The translations under genes and the position numbers were made by a program. DNA of 27,530 nt from contig UQEY01000025.1 in assembly GCA_900540235.1 (NCBI GenBank), positions 1 to 27,530 on the forward strand. Reading direction: 5' to 3'. Shown here in pieces: positions 24,433 to 27,530 of this stretch (within the stretch, counting starts at the first letter, position 1; every line of letters begins with the position of its first letter). Source of the DNA: an uncultured Eubacteriales bacterium. GTDB taxonomy: Bacteria; Bacillota; Clostridia; Oscillospirales; Acutalibacteraceae. The notes beneath the pieces are model-generated. The model saw only the letters and a program-made list of their open reading frames with translations. It did no database searches and had not been told where the DNA came from.

Positions 24433-25215
24433 TTAAAGACTTTCAAAGAAGTCAAAGTCAACCTGATTGCCGTCTTTGTCAGTCATATTGTAGCTGATTT
24501 TACCGTCAGCTAAATCTTGCTTAAACTTAACGCCGTATTTTGAAAAGCCACGGCTGTAAAGCTTATATTCGTCAAGCAAATCTGCAAGCCAAATAGGCAT
24601 TGCACCCAAAATCTTGATTTCCATAATAAATTCGCCGTTTGGGAGAAGCAGCTCATCGTCTTCTCTTTCGCCGAACTCAAAATTCTTCCTTCTTACCCTA
24701 ACATTATTATCAAATGTCATTCTGAAATTTTTATCTTCCTTGCCGAAAAGAGCAAGCCTGTCATACTGAACATAAAGAGCAGGATGGACCTTATTAATTT
24801 TCAAATAATATTGGAGTTCTTTTGCCACTTGAGTTGAAAGATAATCGTTTGTTTCAGGCAAAATGCCTTCGTTTACAAATGGCTCAATCTCTTTAATTTT
24901 AAGTTTTATTCTTCTTTTATTTCCCTGACCCTGACTTTTCTTTTTTATTTCCATAAAAATCTTGTCTTCGGGGTCTTTATTGTCATAATAAGAACGAATT
25001 CTCATTTTTTCCTTATAAACGGGAGAAGAAGAATTGTGCCTTATTACATCGTGATTGTCAGTGTCATAATAAATACTGTAAATTCTGTATTCCCCGCCGT
25101 TAAGACAAAACGGGTCAAGGTCCATATATTCAAGCAAACGAGGCCAAATTTGGTCAAGCTGTTCTTTTGTAATAAGATATTTTTTTTCATATCTTTTAAA
25201 AGTAGCGATTGCCAA
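24433..25215 (-). CDS. VTC-domain protein (polyphosphate polymerase-like)
   Basis: A 260-residue triphosphate-tunnel fold protein of the VTC family. The charged strands that line the tunnel are visible: RYEKKYLI (8-15), YSIYYDTD, KEKMRIRSYYD, IFMEIKKKSQGQGNKRRIKL, FDNNVRVRRK, GEFIMEIKI and the late SKYGVKFKQDL. In yeast the Vtc4 version of this domain makes polyphosphate from ATP; bacterial versions have been much less studied. No signal peptide or membrane helix, so it acts in the cytoplasm. The start is TTG at 25215, 8 bp after GGGAGG. It is first in a VTC-DUF4956 unit with a consensus promoter and a PhoP-box-like element. Confidence 0.9.
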   Translation of the reverse strand: MAIATFKRYEKKYLITKEQLDQIWPRLLEYMDLDPFCLNGGEYRIYSIYYDTDNHDVIRHNSSSPVYKEKMRIRSYYDNKDPEDKIFMEIKKKSQGQGNKRRIKLKIKEIEPFVNEGILPETNDYLSTQVAKELQYYLKINKVHPALYVQYDRLALFGKEDKNFRMTFDNNVRVRRKNFEFGEREDDELLLPNGEFIMEIKILGAMPIWLADLLDEYKLYSRGFSKYGVKFKQDLADGKISYNMTDKDGNQVDFDFFESL

Positions 25216-25236
25216 AGCTCAAACCTCCCGCAAATA

Positions 25237-25281
25237 TGTTAACAATGTGTTAATTATAAGCGAATTTTCTATCATTGTCAA
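25237..25281 (-). promoter_or_regulatory. VTC promoter with PhoP-box-like direct repeat
   Basis: Minus-strand TTGACA (25276-25281), 17-bp spacer, TATAAT (25253-25258): a perfect consensus. Immediately downstream the minus strand reads TTAACA-CATTG-TTAACA (25237-25253), an 11-bp-step direct repeat that matches the known Bacillus PhoP box and also forms a TTAACA-atg-TGTTAA palindrome on the plus strand. At this position, over the transcript start, a bound regulator would repress. Confidence 0.6.
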
Positions 25282-25364
25282 TAAAAATGTAGCCATTTAT
25301 AATAAATTTATATTTATTATATATAAACTGAACAGTTCGACATTTTTCGTAATAAAAATATAAT

Positions 25365-27311
25365 TTACGCTTTTACTTCAAACAATTCTTCCCAGTGAGA
25401 ATAGTATTCAAGTTGCTTTATAAGCTTGCGAGCTTGGATATAGTCATATGCTTTTTTGTTAAATGCGTCAAGCTCCTTTGAAGCTTCTTTAAGCTTTTGA
25501 GCCTTGAGCTTTTGCTCCTCTTTTGTATCTTCGCTCATAGCGTTTGCTTCATTGTACTTATCCATTGACGGTTCACTGATGCCGTAAAGTTCTTCAACGG
25601 TAGATGCGAGAAGTTCTTTGGCCTTTTCGCACTTTTTAACCATCTTTTCTTCATTAAACCTGTTCTTTTCATTAATAACAAGTTCAAGTGCCGTAATTTG
25701 GTTTTTAAGTTTTCTTTTTTCCTTGCCTTTTGCGGTTTTGATTTTTTCTTTTGCGTCAGCAAGCTGAATAAGTGAATCGGCATAAATTTGCTTTGCTTCT
25801 TCAAGTTCACCGTCGGAAAGTGAATTGGTTGCATAGTCTTCAAGTGCGGCACGAATTTTAAGAACTTTAATGTGAGCTTCATGCTCGTTTTCCGTCAAAG
25901 TGTACATTGTAACAAACGGAATAAGTGCAAGAAGATAACCGACAAACGCAATAATAATCATACCTTTTGAAAGCGGCTCACGGAAAGAAACTTTGTAAAG
26001 GTCATCGTAGTTGTCAACCAAGCCGAAATGATTTTGCATAACGATTGTTTGAGTAAAATAAGTAATACCCATAGATACAAATGTGCCGATAATGCCCACA
26101 AACTGACCCATAAGACCCTCAAGTCTTTCACCCGTTTTGTACTGTTGGTAATCGAGCACATCGGCATTCATAGCGCCGTCCGAAATAAGGGTGAATGTGT
26201 TAAAGAAACCTCTTATCCAAACGAAAGCAAAAAGCACCCAAATCTGCTCAATAAACAAATACATTCCTACAAAGCAGAAAAGATTTGCCACCATATAAAG
26301 GATATAATAATTTCTCTTACCCATTTTTCTTATTAAAAACGGAGCCAAAAACATTGCCGGAGTAGCCGCCGCACCGAAAACAGTCATAAGCGTGCCGTTA
26401 AGTACGCCTTGCTGCTCGGTTGAAAGGTTTAATACATCCTTAATACCGTAATAAAAATACCAAGTAGTTATATTGCCGACGCCCGATTGAAGCAAAATAA
26501 ACCAAGAAGTAAGTGAGCGTGCCCACTGATATTTGTTAGCTATACCCGCACCGATTCCTTTAAAAAACGGGACTTTTGCCGAATAGTCTTTTGAAACGAT
26601 AATTCTTTCTTTAGTGCCGGTATAACTGAGAATACCGATAATAGCACCGCCGATACCGAAGATGGGCATAATAACACGATACGCATTAATATGTTCCAAG
26701 CCGCCTGTAAAGCCTGCAATAATAGGAACAATAAAGCCTTTTATCGTCGGTGAAAGCGAATAAATAAAGGTTGAAACAGTAATGATATCGGCACGCTCGG
26801 TTGAGTTAGGGCTCATTACCTGAACAAGAGTACTGTACGCTTGGTCATAAAACGGATAACACAGTTGCAAAAGCATATATGTTATAAACAAAGCATAAAG
26901 TTTTTGGTTGTAACCCATACTTTCAAACGGTAAAAACGCAAAAATCGTAACAATAATACCCGACGGAATACCGGTGTAAAGTAAATACGGTCGAAATTTG
27001 CCCTTACTGCTTCGTGTATTATCAATAATATAACCACGAATAGGGCCTAAAAACATACAAATAATCGTCGCAATCAAGCTAAGTTTAACAAGGTCGCCGT
27101 TTTTCAACCCAAGCGCAGAACCGGCAAGCAAACTCGTTGCCGAAAGCGCAATATCATACACAATATATATAACAGATTTAACGCCTATACCGCCTACGCT
27201 GTAGGCAAGTATTTCCTTGTATGGAACATACCTTCCCTCAGGCGGTGTCTTCCAATGCGTTTTGACAGACGATATAGTCTGTTTAATTTTTTCGCCGTTT
27301 ATTTTTCCCAT
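25365..27311 (-). CDS. GPH-family (MelB-like) sugar:cation symporter with coiled-coil tail
   Basis: A 648-residue transporter. Residues 1-472 hold about 12 membrane helices of the glycoside-pentoside-hexuronide family, including the cytoplasmic-loop motif SSKGKFRPYLL (101-111) and DVLDYQQYKTGER in a later loop. Residues 473-648 form a highly charged Lys/Glu/Ala/Leu-rich tail likely to be a coiled coil. This is much longer than usual for the family, whose members have about 450-500 residues; some bacterial relatives carry other C-terminal domains such as EIIA. The substrate is probably a glycoside or uronide. The gene has its own promoter, and the ATG follows GAGGGG. Confidence 0.85.
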   Translation of the reverse strand: MGKINGEKIKQTISSVKTHWKTPPEGRYVPYKEILAYSVGGIGVKSVIYIVYDIALSATSLLAGSALGLKNGDLVKLSLIATIICMFLGPIRGYIIDNTRSSKGKFRPYLLYTGIPSGIIVTIFAFLPFESMGYNQKLYALFITYMLLQLCYPFYDQAYSTLVQVMSPNSTERADIITVSTFIYSLSPTIKGFIVPIIAGFTGGLEHINAYRVIMPIFGIGGAIIGILSYTGTKERIIVSKDYSAKVPFFKGIGAGIANKYQWARSLTSWFILLQSGVGNITTWYFYYGIKDVLNLSTEQQGVLNGTLMTVFGAAATPAMFLAPFLIRKMGKRNYYILYMVANLFCFVGMYLFIEQIWVLFAFVWIRGFFNTFTLISDGAMNADVLDYQQYKTGERLEGLMGQFVGIIGTFVSMGITYFTQTIVMQNHFGLVDNYDDLYKVSFREPLSKGMIIIAFVGYLLALIPFVTMYTLTENEHEAHIKVLKIRAALEDYATNSLSDGELEEAKQIYADSLIQLADAKEKIKTAKGKEKRKLKNQITALELVINEKNRFNEEKMVKKCEKAKELLASTVEELYGISEPSMDKYNEANAMSEDTKEEQKLKAQKLKEASKELDAFNKKAYDYIQARKLIKQLEYYSHWEELFEVKA

Positions 27312-27363
27312 AACTACCCCTCAAATTATGTATTGCTTTTAAAAAGAAAGCGAGTATATTGTG

Positions 27364-27392
27364 ATTATATCATATAATTTATTAAATTACAA
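27364..27392 (-). promoter_or_regulatory. Promoter of the GPH transporter gene
   Basis: Minus-strand TTGTAA (27387-27392), 17-bp spacer, TATAAT (27364-27369) preceded by TGA, an extended -10. Confidence 0.6.
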
Positions 27393-27430
27393 TTTGATTT
27401 TTGTGCAAATTGATAAAGACGAGCAAAAAG

Positions 27431-27457
27431 AGAGGGCAAACACCGAGTTTGCCCTTT
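27431..27457 (-). terminator. Terminator of a minus-strand gene beyond the right edge
   Basis: GGGCAAAC / GTTTGCCC stem with a 5-base loop, followed on the minus strand by a T-rich run (TCTCTTTTTG). It should end a transcript entering from beyond 27530. Confidence 0.7.
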
Positions 27458-27498
27458 CAGCGTGTAGAAAAAGTTAAATAATAAATTTCTACACGCTG
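27458..27498. repeat. 13-bp perfect inverted repeat at the right edge
   Basis: CAGCGTGTAGAAA (27458-27470) and its exact complement (27486-27498) are separated by 15 AT-rich bases. It abuts the preceding terminator stem. It may be a second hairpin of the same transcript end or an element boundary. The last 32 bases of the window show nothing else. Confidence 0.6.
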
Positions 27499-27530
27499 GA
27501 GAATGTTGAGAAAGTGAGATAAATTTTGTA

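Overview
The window looks like low-GC chromosomal DNA of an anaerobic Clostridia member, most likely an Oscillospiraceae/Ruminococcus-type gut bacterium. The reasons are AT-rich intergenic DNA, strong GGAGG-type ribosome sites, several TTG starts, VanR/VanS-type two-component genes, a flavodiiron protein, GH13 and GH28 glycosidases, and secreted proteins ending in a dockerin-like EF-hand. Nearly all genes lie on the minus strand. The exceptions are a GNAT acetyltransferase, a single 5S rRNA and a GH28 enzyme. No tRNA, CRISPR array, transposase or phage gene was seen.

Layout. 52-2703: a minus-strand unit of VanR-like regulator, VanS-like kinase and a membrane-anchored C39-type papain-fold protein, with no van ligase genes. 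The same 17-bp element, holding two TAAGA half-sites 11 bp apart on the minus strand, lies upstream of both the regulator and the C39 gene. 2837-5683: an oligo-1,6-glucosidase and a class I DAHP synthase with two near-consensus promoters. 6063-6892: GNAT gene, then a lone 5S rRNA with its own promoter and two nearly identical terminators. 6956-10167: flavodiiron protein, membrane-bound XRE regulator, long-form ribosome hibernation factor. 10347-11894: GH28 on the plus strand. 11938-14965: a second OmpR-family regulator with a large polytopic kinase, headed by 11-bp repeats. 15121-25215: the most interesting region. 25365-27311: a GPH-family sugar symporter with a long coiled-coil tail.

The 15-25 kb region, read on the minus strand, encodes a VTC-type polyphosphate-polymerase-like protein, a DUF4956 membrane protein, a Cthe_2159-like beta-helix lipoprotein with a Ser/Thr/Lys-rich linker containing 13-residue repeats, a 1742-residue secreted CotH-kinase protein with three copies of a beta-rich domain, and a small secreted protein with the same C-terminal dockerin-like module. 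The VTC/DUF4956/CotH/Cthe_2159 combination recurs in bacterial genomes, but its function is not established to my knowledge. I infer a cell-surface system that makes or senses a phosphorylated product inside the cell and modifies or displays proteins outside. The repeat-rich linker of the lipoprotein is an attractive candidate substrate for the CotH kinase.

Throughout the window, short palindromes of the form GGCGAAC-NNN-GTTCGCC, or diverged versions, sit in intergenic gaps and look like a small dispersed repeat family.
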